Assembly: GCF_000007705.1 (NCBI RefSeq)
Contig: NC_005085.1
Coordinates: 434,001 to 498,000, forward strand
Length of the DNA: 64,000 bases
Source of the DNA: Chromobacterium violaceum ATCC 12472
GTDB lineage: Bacteria; Pseudomonadota; Gammaproteobacteria; Burkholderiales; Chromobacteriaceae
Direction of reading: 5' to 3'
Shown here: one piece after another, positions 1 to 8,961 of the stretch
Layout of the letters: the number at the start of each line of letters is the position of its first letter
How positions within the stretch are numbered: position 1 is the first letter of the stretch
Notes under the pieces: model-generated
The model's input: the letters and a program-made list of their open reading frames with translations, nothing else
Databases searched by the model: none
What the model was told of the DNA's origin: nothing
Position numbers and translations under genes: made by a program

Positions 1-1058
1 TCTTCCAGAAAACGATGGCCGCCGCCGGCACCCTGCTGGGCGGGGACGAGGCCGACGGCGGATCCCAAGCCGGCGGCAAGAGCGGTAAGGGGAAAAAACG
101 GCCCGCTGCCAAGCCTGCGCCGAAAACGGCAGCGAGAACGGCGACCAAGACGGCGCCTAAGAGCGGAGCCGCTGCCAGGCCTCCATCCAAGGCCAAGGCC
201 GAATCTCCCGCCAAGCCAAAGGCCGCCGCCAAACCGGTGCCCAAGCCTAAGCCGGCAGCCAAGCTGGCGGCCAAACCCGGCAATGCGCTGAAGAACGCGC
301 GCGGTCTGTTGGACAAGGGCAAGAACGCCTTGTCCGGATTGAAGCCGGGCAAGTCCGGCGGCGGCTTGCTGAAGACCGGGCTGCAGGCGCTGGGCAAGGG
401 CGGCAAGGGCCTGAAGAGCGTGATCGGCAAGGCCGATCTGCTGGGCGTGGGCATGGACCTGCTGTTCACCAGCCAGTCGAATCTGAGCCCGCAAGCCAAG
501 GCGGCCGCCTACGGCAAGACCTTGGGCGGCACCGCCGGGGCCTTGGCCGGCGGCGCGGCCGGGGCCGCCATCGGCACCATGCTGTTGCCGGGCGTCGGCA
601 CCTTTGTCGGCCGGCAGGTGGGCAGCTGGCTGGGGCAAAAGGGCGGCGAATGGCTGGGCGAGAAGATAGGCAACTGGGCAGGCAAGCCGAGCGCGGCGCC
701 GAAACCGGCGGGGGTGCCCAAGCCGGTGACGCCGCCGAAGCCGGTGGCGCTTCCCAAGCCGGCGGCTCAGGCCAAGCCCGTGCCCAAGCCTGCGGCCAAG
801 CCGGCCGCCCAGGCGCAGCAGGCGCAACAGCTGCAGCGCATCCAGCAAGCCGCCAACAAGGCCGCGGCCAAGCCAACCGGCCCCGCCGCAGCCTTCAACA
901 TCACCTTCTCGCCGCAAATCACCGTCAATGGCGCTTCAGCCGCCGGGGTCAAGCAGCAGGCGCAGCAAGCGATGCAGCTGTCCTTCGCCGAGTTCGAGCG
1001 AATGATGAAGCGCTACGAGGCCGACCGGCAGCGGCGCAGCTACGCGGCCCGAGGCTGA
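1..1058 (+). CDS. Phage tail tape measure protein, C-terminal part (5' truncated)
   Basis: The frame is already open at the window edge (codons before the first ATG at base 15 read FQKT), so this is the 3' part of a longer gene. The visible ~350 residues have a lysine/proline/alanine-rich stretch with repeated AKPxPKP-type motifs, then a glycine/alanine-rich hydrophobic segment (about residues 140-220 from the ATG), a second KP-rich linker, and a charged C-terminus ending in an aromatic/arginine-rich tail. A Gly-rich hydrophobic zone before a short charged tail, directly upstream of U-X-D, is what P2-type tape measure proteins (gpT) look like. The protein would span the tail tube lumen and set tail length. 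The low-complexity KP linkers are unusual in such proteins. The assignment rests mainly on gene order. Confidence 0.72.
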   Translation, partial: FQKTMAAAGTLLGGDEADGGSQAGGKSGKGKKRPAAKPAPKTAARTATKTAPKSGAAARPPSKAKAESPAKPKAAAKPVPKPKPAAKLAAKPGNALKNARGLLDKGKNALSGLKPGKSGGGLLKTGLQALGKGGKGLKSVIGKADLLGVGMDLLFTSQSNLSPQAKAAAYGKTLGGTAGALAGGAAGAAIGTMLLPGVGTFVGRQVGSWLGQKGGEWLGEKIGNWAGKPSAAPKPAGVPKPVTPPKPVALPKPAAQAKPVPKPAAKPAAQAQQAQQLQRIQQAANKAAAKPTGPAAAFNITFSPQITVNGASAAGVKQQAQQAMQLSFAEFERMMKRYEADRQRRSYAARG

Positions 1059-1089
1059 GGAGACGCATCCATGAGGAAAGGAGCAAACG

Positions 1090-2004
1090 ATGTACGCGGT
1101 ACTGGGTGACATCGAGTTCGACCTGATCAGTTATTTCGACGGCCTGGAGCAGCGCGGCGGCAGCGATTACGCCGAGCACGCGCGGATAGGCGGCAAACCG
1201 GTGCTGCAATTTGTCGGCGACCGTCTGGACGAGGTCCGCATCGACCTGGTGCTGCACGCCGCCTACTGCCAGCCGGACGCCGAGCTGCAGCGGCTGCACG
1301 CCGCCCGCCAGGCGCACCAGGCGCTGGCGCTGGTATTGGGCAACGGCGATCACAAGGGCCATTTCGTGATCACCGAGCTGACCAGCACCGGCCGCCAGAG
1401 CGACCGCAGCGGCAATCTGCTGGCGGTGGAGGCGCAGCTGTCGCTGCGCGAGTTCCGCGGCCAGGCGGCGCCGTCGCCCAAGCCCGGCCTGCTGGGCAGC
1501 GTCAGCGGCCTGCCGCAGGCCAAGCTGCAGCAATCGCTGGCCGGCGCAGGCTTCAAGCCGGACCTGTCCGGCCTGAGCAAGGCGCTGTCCCAGGCTAAGA
1601 CCATGGCGGTGCAGGCGCGCAAGGTGGTCAACGACGTGCGCGAGCTGAAGGACCTGGCGCGGCGCGATCCGCTGTCGGCGCTGGGCCGGGTGCCCGGCGT
1701 GCTGAAGGATGTGCAGACCGCGGTGCCGGGCATCGCCCAGGGCGTGGAGCGACTGAACCAGTTCATCCAGCCGTATTCGCGGCTGGCTGAGAGCATTAAG
1801 CCCTTGATCCCGCAGTTTCAGGCCATGGGCCGCCAGCTTGGCGCGCTGGCCGAAACGATGCAGGGCTGCACGCTGGACAACGTCGCCGACAAGCTGGGCA
1901 AGGCGGAGGCGGTGGTCCGCGACATCGACAAAAACTGGCCGACCCGCGACATCGAAATGGCGAAGTTGGCCGCCAAAGCGGTGCTGCGCCGCATTCTGGA
2001 GTGA
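1090..2004 (+). CDS. U: P2 gpU-like tail protein with long C-terminal extension
   Basis: The first ~135 residues match the P2 GpU family. They start MYAVLGDIEFDLI and include the conserved region around GNGDHKGHFVITEL, where the protein reports on tail completion. gpU caps the head-proximal end of the contractile tail. Family members are usually about 130-160 residues, but this one is 304. The extra ~165 residues are helical-looking and rich in Leu, Lys and Val, with no recognised domain. The ATG at 1090 has an AAAGGAG ribosome-binding site. The stop lies 3 bases before gpX, so translation is probably coupled. Confidence 0.88.
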   Translation: MYAVLGDIEFDLISYFDGLEQRGGSDYAEHARIGGKPVLQFVGDRLDEVRIDLVLHAAYCQPDAELQRLHAARQAHQALALVLGNGDHKGHFVITELTSTGRQSDRSGNLLAVEAQLSLREFRGQAAPSPKPGLLGSVSGLPQAKLQQSLAGAGFKPDLSGLSKALSQAKTMAVQARKVVNDVRELKDLARRDPLSALGRVPGVLKDVQTAVPGIAQGVERLNQFIQPYSRLAESIKPLIPQFQAMGRQLGALAETMQGCTLDNVADKLGKAEAVVRDIDKNWPTRDIEMAKLAAKAVLRRILE

Positions 2005-2007
2005 ACC

Positions 2008-2223
2008 ATGTTTCTCAAGCATACCTGCCAGGAAGGCGAGCGCTGGGACCAGATCGCCTGGCGCTATTACGGCGACGTCGGCCAGATGGTGATGCTGATC
2101 GCCGCCAATCCGCAGGCGCCGATCAGCGAGACGCTGCCGGCCGGCACCCAGCTGGCCATTCCGTTGCTTGAAGCCAGCGACGAAGCCGCGCTGGACGAGC
2201 TGCCGCCATGGAGGCGCGCATGA
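2008..2223 (+). CDS. X: Phage tail protein X (P2 gpX-like, LysM-like)
   Basis: This 71-residue protein has the Phage_tail_X signature: an early aromatic/charged motif (ERWDQIAWRYYGD), then a NPQ motif and a hydrophobic ending with a basic tail. P2 gpX is a small LysM-like protein needed for tail assembly and is always found beside gpD. GGAG at about 1998-2001, inside the end of gene U, serves as ribosome-binding site. The stop codon overlaps the start of gene D as ATGA. Confidence 0.9.
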   Translation: MFLKHTCQEGERWDQIAWRYYGDVGQMVMLIAANPQAPISETLPAGTQLAIPLLEASDEAALDELPPWRRA

Positions 2224-3266
2224 GCGACAGCCGCATCCAGGACGTGGCGGCTCCGGTGTTCGAGCTCAGCTACAACGGCAAGTCCATCACCGCCGACATC
2301 GCCCAGTACGCGCTCAACATCAGCTACACCGACCACCTGTCCGGCGAGTCGGACGAGCTGGAGGTGGAGCTGGAAGACTGCGACGGCCGCTGGCTGAACG
2401 GCTGGTATCCGGACAAGGGGGCGACGCTGGACTTCAAGCTGGGCTACCGCGGCGCCGCGCTGGTGGCGCTGGGCAGCTTCGACGTGGACGAGGTCGATTA
2501 CAGCGCGCCGCCGTCGGTGGTCCACATCCGCGCGCTGGCCACCGGCGTCCAGCATCCGCTGCGCACGCCGGAGGGCCGCGCCTACGACAAGCTGACGCTG
2601 CAGGCGCTGGCGCAAAGGATCGCCAAGCGCCACGGCATGAAGCTGGAGGGCAAGATCGAGGACGTCGCCATCGAGCGCCTGACCCAGTACCACGAAACCG
2701 ATCTGCAATTCCTGCAGCGGGTGTCCAGCCACTACGGCTACGTCTGCAAGGTGATGGACAACAACCGCAAGCTGGTGTTCTGGAAACGCGCCGAGCTGGT
2801 GGCGTCGGCCAGCGTGCGCCGGTTCGCGCCGGCCGATCTGATTTCCTGGCGCGCGCGCGACCAGCTGTCGCAGGTGCCCAGCGCGGTGGAGGTCAGCTAC
2901 CACGACCCGCACAAGCGCAAGCTGCAGACGGCGCGGGTGGGGGGCGACGCGCGCGCGCCCGGCGGCAAGGCCAGCAGCGCCGACGTGGTCAAGCTCACCC
3001 GCAAGTCCGGCGGACGCGAGCAGGCGGAATTGCAGGCCAAGGCCGAGATGGAGCGCCGCCAGCTGGCGCGCACCGAGATGAGCGTCACCGTGGACGGCTC
3101 GCCGCAGCTGGCCGCCGGCCGCAACGTGGAGCTGTCCGGCTTCGGCAAGCTGTCCGGCCGCTACCTGATCGAGCGCGCCCGCCACCGCTTGTCGCGGCAG
3201 GAAGGCTATATCTGCGAACTGGACCTGAAACGCGCGGCGCCCGCCGCGGCCAAGGAGAAGAAATGA
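2220..3266 (+). CDS. D: Phage late control protein D / baseplate hub (P2 gpD-like)
   Basis: The 348-residue protein matches the Phage_GPD family. It has the central GRxYDKLTLQALAQRIAK segment and the TQYHETDLQFLQR motif typical of gpD/gp27-like hubs, and a C-terminal strand-rich region. In P2-like tails gpD forms the trimeric hub that carries the gpV spike. The start is set at 2220 rather than 2208, because GGAGG at 2210-2214 sits 5 bases before this ATG and the ATGA overlap with gene X favours re-initiation. Confidence 0.92.
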   Translation: MSDSRIQDVAAPVFELSYNGKSITADIAQYALNISYTDHLSGESDELEVELEDCDGRWLNGWYPDKGATLDFKLGYRGAALVALGSFDVDEVDYSAPPSVVHIRALATGVQHPLRTPEGRAYDKLTLQALAQRIAKRHGMKLEGKIEDVAIERLTQYHETDLQFLQRVSSHYGYVCKVMDNNRKLVFWKRAELVASASVRRFAPADLISWRARDQLSQVPSAVEVSYHDPHKRKLQTARVGGDARAPGGKASSADVVKLTRKSGGREQAELQAKAEMERRQLARTEMSVTVDGSPQLAAGRNVELSGFGKLSGRYLIERARHRLSRQEGYICELDLKRAAPAAAKEKK

Positions 3267-3940
3267 ACGATGTTTCCCTGCCCGACGCGCTGGCCACGCT
3301 GAAATTCGGCAGCGTGGCCGAACAGGACGCCGCCACCCAGCGGGTGCGGGTGCGGTTGCCGGAACTGGGCCAGCTGCTGACCGCCTGGCTGCCGGTGCTC
3401 AGCCGCAAAAGCCTGAAGGACAAGGACTACTGGTTGCCCGACGTTGGCGAGCAGGTGGCGGTGCTGATGGACGCCCGCGGCGAGGACGGCGTGGTGCTGG
3501 GCGCCATCTATTCCGAGGCCGACGCGGTGCCGGTGGTGAGCAAGGAGAAATGGCAGCGCCGCTTCGCCGACGGCGCGGTGCTGGAGTACGACCGGAAGCT
3601 GAACCAGCTGACCGTCAACGGCGGGGTCAAGCACGTGGTGGTGGACACCCAGGCCGACGTGCAGATCCGGGCGGCATCCAGCATCACCATAGACGGCGGC
3701 CAGACCGTCACCATCAAGGCTGCAAGCAAGGTCAGCATCGACGCGCCTGCCACCGAGATCAGCGGCACGCTGACGGTGCAGGGCGCGATCACCGGCCAGG
3801 GCGGCCTGGCGGTGTCCGGCGGCGGCGGCGCCACGGTGACGGGCAGCGTCAGCGTCAGCGGCGACGTCACCGCCAGCGGCAAGAGCCTGGTGGGCCACAA
3901 CCACATGGGCGCGCACGGGCCGACCAGCCCGCCGCTCTGA
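3263..3940 (+). CDS. V: Baseplate assembly protein V (P2 gpV-like tail spike)
   Basis: This 225-residue protein has an OB-fold-like N-terminal half (RVRVRLPELG, then VLMDARGEDGVVLGAIY), then a beta-helix-like half with repeated hydrophobic/Ser/Thr strands and a Gly-rich C-terminus. A HNHMGAHG motif near the end fits the metal-binding tip of P2 gpV-type membrane-piercing spikes (PF18715/Phage_base_V). The start at 3263 overlaps the stop of gene D as ATGA and has AAGGAG at 3252-3257. Longer upstream openings of this frame lie inside gene D and are not coding. Confidence 0.92.
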   Translation: MNDVSLPDALATLKFGSVAEQDAATQRVRVRLPELGQLLTAWLPVLSRKSLKDKDYWLPDVGEQVAVLMDARGEDGVVLGAIYSEADAVPVVSKEKWQRRFADGAVLEYDRKLNQLTVNGGVKHVVVDTQADVQIRAASSITIDGGQTVTIKAASKVSIDAPATEISGTLTVQGAITGQGGLAVSGGGGATVTGSVSVSGDVTASGKSLVGHNHMGAHGPTSPPL

Positions 3941-3981
3941 GCCGCGGCGCCATCTTATTCGCAGTTTGATTGGAGACCATG

Positions 3982-5907
3982 ATGAACAACGATTTCTTCA
4001 CCCTGCTCACCGCCGTCGGCAAGGCCAAGCTAGCCGCGGCCGCCAGCGGCGGCGCGCCGCTGAAGCTCAGCCAGATGGCGGTGGGCGAGGGCGACAACGG
4101 CGCGTACTACACGCCGACCGAAAGCCAGACCGCGCTGAAGAGCGAGGCCTGGCGCGCCGGCCTCAACCACCTGTCCACCGACCCGGCCAATCCCAACTGG
4201 ATCGTCGCCGAGCTGGTGATCCCCGACCAGGTGGGCGGCTTCACCATCCGCGAAGTGGGCGTGTTCGACGCCGACGGCGCGCTGTTCGCGGTGGGCAAGT
4301 TTCCGGAAAGCTACAAGCCGGTGCTGGCCGACGGCGCCAACAAGCAGCTTTACGTGCGCATGATCCTGGAAGTGTCCAATGCCGCGGCGGTGACGCTGAT
4401 GGTGGACCCGAGCGTGGTGCTGGCCACCCGCGGCAGCGTCGATCAACGCATCGCCGAGGAGCTGGCCAAGCTGGACGGCAAGCCGTCGGTCCGCGCCGCC
4501 ACTACCGCCCCCATCGCGCTGGCCGGCCTGCAGACGGTGGACGGCGTCGCGCTGCAGCTGGGCGACCGGGTGCTGGTCAAGAACCAGGCCGCCGGCGCCG
4601 ACAACGGCATCTACCTGGCCGGCGCGGGCAGCTGGGCGCGCGCCGCCGACGCCAACATCAGCCTGGAAGTGACGCCGGGCTTGTTCGTCGCGGTGGAGCA
4701 GGGCGCGGCCAACGGCGGGTCGATCTGGCAATTGCTGGACGCCGGCGCGCCGGTGACTCTGGGCAAGACGCCGTTGTCCTTCGAACGGGTTTCCGGCCGC
4801 ACCGGCGTGTCTGCCGGCAGCTACAACCGGGTGACGGTGGGCGCGCGCGGCGAAGTGCTGGGCGGCTCGCAACTGGTGGCCTTCGACCCGGCGCAGACTT
4901 TCCCGGTGCAGGCTTATCGGCGCAATGTCTTGATCAACGGCGGCTTTGACATTTGGCAGCGCGGGGTGAGCCAGAACGTTGGTGGTTATGGCTCGGCGGA
5001 TCGTTGGTGCCTGGATTTAGGCGTATCGCCTGGCTTAGCGGGCATAACCGTTTCCAGAGTGGCCGCTAGCGGCGCGGAAACGGATGTGTTGGGCGGCGCC
5101 GCCAGCTTCATGCGCGTTGCCGTGACTAAGCCGCCGGCGCCAAGCGCCCGCGAATATTGCCAATTTCTACAGCGTGTGGAGGGCCTGCACCGCTTCTCTG
5201 GCAAAACCATGACCTTGAGCTTCTGGGCCAAGGCAGATGCGGCCAAAACTATTCTGTTCTACGTCGAGCAGGGCTTTGGCAGCGGCGACGGCGTCTCCCC
5301 CATCGCCCGCGCGCAGAATGAAACACCGGTTCAATTGAATACGACCTGGCAGCGCTATAGCTTTACTTTTGTTTCGCCGTCGGTCCAGGGCAAGACCTTC
5401 GGCCAGAATGGCGATGACTACCTCGCGGTGTTCTTCGGTTTGAGCTACAGCACCATGCAGCCTGTACATAGCGCGATTGCCGGCCCTCAAACCGGCGTGT
5501 TCGACATTGCCCAAGTGCAGCTGGAGGAGGGATCGGTGGCTACGCCGTATGAGCGCCGTTCGCCGGGCGAGGAGCTGGCGCTGTGCCAGCGTTATTTTGA
5601 GACGGGTTATGCCATTGCTCGCTACGTGGGGGTGGACGACAACATGGGATGGGTGGCTTATCGCCAGACAAAGCGTGGGGCTGCGGTAATTGGTTTTTTT
5701 AATCCTGATACCAAAGTGCCAGGCCAAGCTTTAGCTTACAACGCTGGCGCAGCGTTCAGCGGTGGGCCAATAGGCGTCGTACCCCTTTACAACTATGGAG
5801 GGGATGATTTCCGAAATGGTTTTACTTGGGGCAATGCTCAATTTGTTCCATCAAGTGCCAACGACGCGACGCTACTGACCCGCTGGACCGCCGACGCCGA
5901 ACTGTAA
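3982..5907 (+). CDS. Tail fibre protein A (P2 gpH-type N-terminus)
   Basis: Residues 1-170 match the N-terminal attachment domain of P2-like gpH fibres: KAKLAAAA, the MAVGEG motif, then IVAELVIPDQVGGFTIREVG. Residues ~170-270 form a T4 fibre-like module (DGVALQLGDRVLVKNQ...NGIY). The C-terminal ~310 residues begin NVLINGGFDIWQRG and look like a jelly-roll carbohydrate-binding domain, ending in a divergent tip. The fibre should bind the receptor on the target cell. The ATG at 3982 is chosen because GGAG at 3972-3975 lies 6 bases upstream; ATG 3979 is too close. Finding a fibre gene between V and W is not the P2 order. Confidence 0.88.
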   Translation: MNNDFFTLLTAVGKAKLAAAASGGAPLKLSQMAVGEGDNGAYYTPTESQTALKSEAWRAGLNHLSTDPANPNWIVAELVIPDQVGGFTIREVGVFDADGALFAVGKFPESYKPVLADGANKQLYVRMILEVSNAAAVTLMVDPSVVLATRGSVDQRIAEELAKLDGKPSVRAATTAPIALAGLQTVDGVALQLGDRVLVKNQAAGADNGIYLAGAGSWARAADANISLEVTPGLFVAVEQGAANGGSIWQLLDAGAPVTLGKTPLSFERVSGRTGVSAGSYNRVTVGARGEVLGGSQLVAFDPAQTFPVQAYRRNVLINGGFDIWQRGVSQNVGGYGSADRWCLDLGVSPGLAGITVSRVAASGAETDVLGGAASFMRVAVTKPPAPSAREYCQFLQRVEGLHRFSGKTMTLSFWAKADAAKTILFYVEQGFGSGDGVSPIARAQNETPVQLNTTWQRYSFTFVSPSVQGKTFGQNGDDYLAVFFGLSYSTMQPVHSAIAGPQTGVFDIAQVQLEEGSVATPYERRSPGEELALCQRYFETGYAIARYVGVDDNMGWVAYRQTKRGAAVIGFFNPDTKVPGQALAYNAGAAFSGGPIGVVPLYNYGGDDFRNGFTWGNAQFVPSSANDATLLTRWTADAEL

Positions 5908-5922
5908 ACGGAGAACACGACC

Positions 5923-6522
5923 ATGTATCGATTGACCGATCAAGCGGACGTGATTGTCCGCATCGCCGACGGCGCGCACATTCCGCGCGGCCATCGTTTC
6001 TGGTATGAGTATGAAGCCTGGCTGGCTCAGGGCAATGCGCCTCAGCCTAAAGAAAGCTTGGATCAATTGCGGCAGCGGCTGCTGTTCAGCCTGGATGCCG
6101 CCGCCGACGCCGCCAGCCAGATTTACGTCGGCAAGGAGCTGCGCGCGCTGGAATACCGGCAGGCCGCCGCCGAGGCCCAGTCTTATAAAGACGGCGGCTG
6201 CAAGGGCGACGCGCCGCCGGCGGTGCGGGCCTGGGCCGAGGCGAAGGGCTTGAGCGGCAAGGACGCGGCCGACGGCATCCTGGCCAAGGCCGCCGCCTGC
6301 GACCAGGCCTTGTACGCGATCCGCGCGCTGCGCCTGGCGGGCAAGGAGGCGGTGCGCCAGGCGGCCGACGCCGATGCCGCCCGCGCGGCGGCCGAGAACG
6401 CGCTGGCCAGGCTGCGGCAGCTGGCCGAATCGCCGGACGCGCTGGCCGCGCCGGCGGGCGACGCGGCCAATGCCGGCGGCTTCTGGCGTTCCTCCCTCAA
6501 GCTGTTCTCCCGGGGCGCCTGA
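5923..6522 (+). CDS. Phage tail fibre-associated protein, probable fibre chaperone
   Basis: This 199-residue protein follows fibre A by 15 bases and lies before a gpI gene, the usual place for a fibre assembly or adaptor protein. Its N-terminus has a short strand-rich start and a WYEYEAWLAQGN motif, resembling the W-x-Y-x-x-W-x-x-x-GN segment seen in fibre assembly proteins of the DUF4376 type. The rest is strongly alpha-helical and rich in Ala, Arg and Leu, with one short Cys-containing loop. No enzymatic motif is visible. The function is inferred from position and the short motif only. Confidence 0.55.
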   Translation: MYRLTDQADVIVRIADGAHIPRGHRFWYEYEAWLAQGNAPQPKESLDQLRQRLLFSLDAAADAASQIYVGKELRALEYRQAAAEAQSYKDGGCKGDAPPAVRAWAEAKGLSGKDAADGILAKAAACDQALYAIRALRLAGKEAVRQAADADAARAAAENALARLRQLAESPDALAAPAGDAANAGGFWRSSLKLFSRGA

Positions 6523-6610
6523 TCCCCCGGCCGGCGGCCGCGCGCCGCCGGCCTCTCCTCTTTCCCACGCCCGGCCATCCCGGCCGGCGCGCCTTCCCCA
6601 AGGCTATCCG

Positions 6611-7339
6611 ATGACCGACATCACACCCAATGTGCTGGCCGGCGACAGGCGGCTGTCGCCGTTGGCCGAGCTGAGCCGGCGCCTGTTGCGCATCGATCTG
6701 GCGCCCTTTCTGGTCTACCTGGTGGATCAGGTGGAGGCCGATTTTCTGCCCCTGCTGGCCGAGCAGCTGCACGTGGCCGGCGACGAGGGCTGGCAGCTGG
6801 CCGCCGGCGAGGCACAGCGGCGCGATCTGATCAAGCAGGCGATAGAGCTGCACCGCTACAAGGGTACGCGTTGGGCCTTGCAGCGGGTATTGGCCACGCT
6901 AGGCCTGGACGGCCGCATCAGCGAATGGTTCGAGTACCAGGGCCGGCCCTTCCATTTCAAGATCGATCTCGACCTGTCCGGCCGCGGCCTGGGCGAAGCC
7001 ACCTATCGGGCGCTGCGGCAGATGCTGGACCAGTACCGCAACGCCCGCTCCCGGCTGGAGAGCCTGGACCTGCGGGTGGAACTGCGCGAGCGGCTGCCGG
7101 TCGTGGCCGCCGTTTCCGCCGGCGGCGAGGTGGCCAGCGTCTATCCGCAGGCGCGGCGTGAGCTGCGCCAGCAGGGACCGCTGCGCCTGGGCGCGGCCCA
7201 TGGCGGCGTCGAAACCGTCACCGTGCTGCCTTGGCAGCGGGCGCGGCTGGATGGCCGGCTTCCGCTGCGCTGGGGCATGGGCCTGCCGTGCCGGGAGGCG
7301 GTCACCCTCTATCCGCGCCCGCTTCAACTCCATTCCTAA
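6611..7339 (+). CDS. I: Phage tail protein I, paralogue 1 (baseplate-fibre connector)
   Basis: The 242-residue protein belongs to the P2 gpI family. It has FLPLLAEQLHV, the GDEGW motif, and the hallmark IELHRYKGTRWALQ segment. gpI sits at the baseplate periphery and connects gpH-type fibres to gpJ. This copy has a C-terminal extension of about 90 residues beyond the core. The start at 6611 is the first ATG giving the family N-terminus; the frame is open further upstream, but that part overlaps the preceding gene. It lies before W, whereas P2 has its only gpI after J. Confidence 0.88.
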   Translation: MTDITPNVLAGDRRLSPLAELSRRLLRIDLAPFLVYLVDQVEADFLPLLAEQLHVAGDEGWQLAAGEAQRRDLIKQAIELHRYKGTRWALQRVLATLGLDGRISEWFEYQGRPFHFKIDLDLSGRGLGEATYRALRQMLDQYRNARSRLESLDLRVELRERLPVVAAVSAGGEVASVYPQARRELRQQGPLRLGAAHGGVETVTVLPWQRARLDGRLPLRWGMGLPCREAVTLYPRPLQLHS

Positions 7340-7376
7340 AATCCTTTAAAAGCCGCCCTTGGGAGGCTTTGGCACC

Positions 7377-7778
7377 ATGGACACCATGACACAGCTAACC
7401 GACATCTCATCCCTGCACTGGCAGCCGGCGCTGCAGCCGCGCGACGCCAAGCCCGGCGCCAGCGTCGCCGACATCGTGGAAAACCTGGACGACATCCACC
7501 AGGCGCTGCGGATCATTCTGGGCACGCCCAAGGGCAGCGACCCGTTGCGGCCGGAGTTTGGCAGCGACCTGTTCCGCTATCTGGACTACCCGGTGGACCG
7601 CGCTCGTCCGCACGTGGTGCGGGAAGCGGTGGCGGCGATCAGCCATCCGCTGTACGGCGAGCCGCGCATCCAGCTGCTGAAGGTGCTGTTCAGCATCGAG
7701 GCCGACGGCGGCGCGCATCTGTGCGCGCAATGGAAGCTGGCCGACGGCGTGATCCGCGAAACCGAACTCAGGCTGTGA
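7377..7778 (+). CDS. W: Baseplate assembly protein W (P2 gpW, gp25-like)
   Basis: This is a 133-residue GPW/gp25-family protein. It has the family pattern SLxWQP near the start, IVENLDDIHQALRIILGTP, a PLRPEFGSDLFRYLD motif, and an acidic/aromatic C-terminal half. gp25-like proteins initiate sheath assembly on the baseplate wedge, and the EPR-like PLRPEFG core is well conserved. A GGGAGG at 7361-7366 precedes the ATG at 7377 by 10 bases. A second in-frame ATG at 7386 is possible. Confidence 0.92.
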   Translation: MDTMTQLTDISSLHWQPALQPRDAKPGASVADIVENLDDIHQALRIILGTPKGSDPLRPEFGSDLFRYLDYPVDRARPHVVREAVAAISHPLYGEPRIQLLKVLFSIEADGGAHLCAQWKLADGVIRETELRL

Positions 7779-7794
7779 ATCTAGGACAAGAGCC

Positions 7795-8961
7795 ATGAAT
7801 CAGACGACGACCGACCTTCCGAAGTTTATCGACGACGATCCGCAGCAGATCACCAACGAGCTGATCACCGCCTACCAGAACATGGCCGGCAAGACGCTGT
7901 ATCCGGGCCAGGTGGAGCGGCTGCTGATCGACCTGATCGCCTATCGCGAGAGCGTGGCGCGCGCCGCCTTCAACGACGCCGGGCGGCAAAACCTGGTGGC
8001 CTTCGCCCGCGCGCCGATGCTGGACTACCTGGGCGAGCTGGTGGGCGTCACCCGCCTGCCGGCCCAGCCGGCGCGCAGCAAGGTGAGCTTCACCTTCGCG
8101 CCCGGCGCGCCGCAGACGGTGGTCATCAAGCGGCAGACGCTGGTGGCGGGCCGCGGCGACATCCAGTTCCAGACCATCGATGAAGCGGTGGTGAACATCT
8201 TGAAGGACCAGGAGGTGTCGACCACCCTGGCCGTGGTGGCGGTGGAACCGGGCATGGACGGCAACGGCCAGGAGCCGGGCGCCATCAACCAGCTGGTGGA
8301 CGACCTGAGCGTGAACGTGACCGTTAGGAACACGGAAGTCAGCGCCGGCGGCGCCGACGCCGAGGACGACGAGCGGCTGCGCCAGCGCATCCGCCTGGCG
8401 CCGGAATCGTTCAGCGTGGCCGGCAGCGCCGCCGCCTATCGCCACCACGCGCTGCGCGCCGACCAGAGCATCGTCGACGTGGCGGTGGTCAGCGCCAACA
8501 ACCTGGAAGAGGGCGGCAAGCCGGCGGATGTGCCGCAGCCGGGCGAGGTATGGCTGTATCCGCTGGTGAGCGGCGGACTGCCCAGCGACGACCTGCGGGC
8601 CAAGGTGGCCAATACCTGCAGCGCCGACCGCGTGCGGCCGCTGACCGACAAGGTGTCGGTGAAGCCGCCGGTGGAATTCGCCTACCAGGTCGTCGCCAGC
8701 CTGCAGCTCTACGCCGGCTCGGACGCCAAGCAGGTGCTGCAGCGGGCGCAAGACGCGCTGCAAGCCTATCTGCAGACCCAGCAGGCCAAGCTGGGCAACG
8801 ACATCGTGCCCTCGCAGCTGGTGGCGGCGCTGTCGGTGCCGGGCGTGTACCAGGTGAATCTGCAGCAGCCGGCCGCCGTCCAGAAAGTGCCGTCCTACGG
8901 CTGGGCGCACTGCACCAACGGCATCGCGGGCCTGACCGTGGACAGCCTCAACAATGGCTAA
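7795..8961 (+). CDS. J: Baseplate assembly protein J (P2 gpJ, gp6-like wedge)
   Basis: The 388-residue protein matches the Baseplate_J family. It has an N-terminal helical part (LYPGQVERLLIDLIAYRES), the LDYLGELVGVTRLP motif, a beta-rich middle, and the DDERLRQRIRLAPES helix followed by the AAYRHHALRAD segment. gpJ forms the baseplate wedge with gpW and gpI. Its stop overlaps the next gene, a second gpI, by 8 bases, so the two are probably translated together. Confidence 0.93.
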   Translation: MNQTTTDLPKFIDDDPQQITNELITAYQNMAGKTLYPGQVERLLIDLIAYRESVARAAFNDAGRQNLVAFARAPMLDYLGELVGVTRLPAQPARSKVSFTFAPGAPQTVVIKRQTLVAGRGDIQFQTIDEAVVNILKDQEVSTTLAVVAVEPGMDGNGQEPGAINQLVDDLSVNVTVRNTEVSAGGADAEDDERLRQRIRLAPESFSVAGSAAAYRHHALRADQSIVDVAVVSANNLEEGGKPADVPQPGEVWLYPLVSGGLPSDDLRAKVANTCSADRVRPLTDKVSVKPPVEFAYQVVASLQLYAGSDAKQVLQRAQDALQAYLQTQQAKLGNDIVPSQLVAALSVPGVYQVNLQQPAAVQKVPSYGWAHCTNGIAGLTVDSLNNG

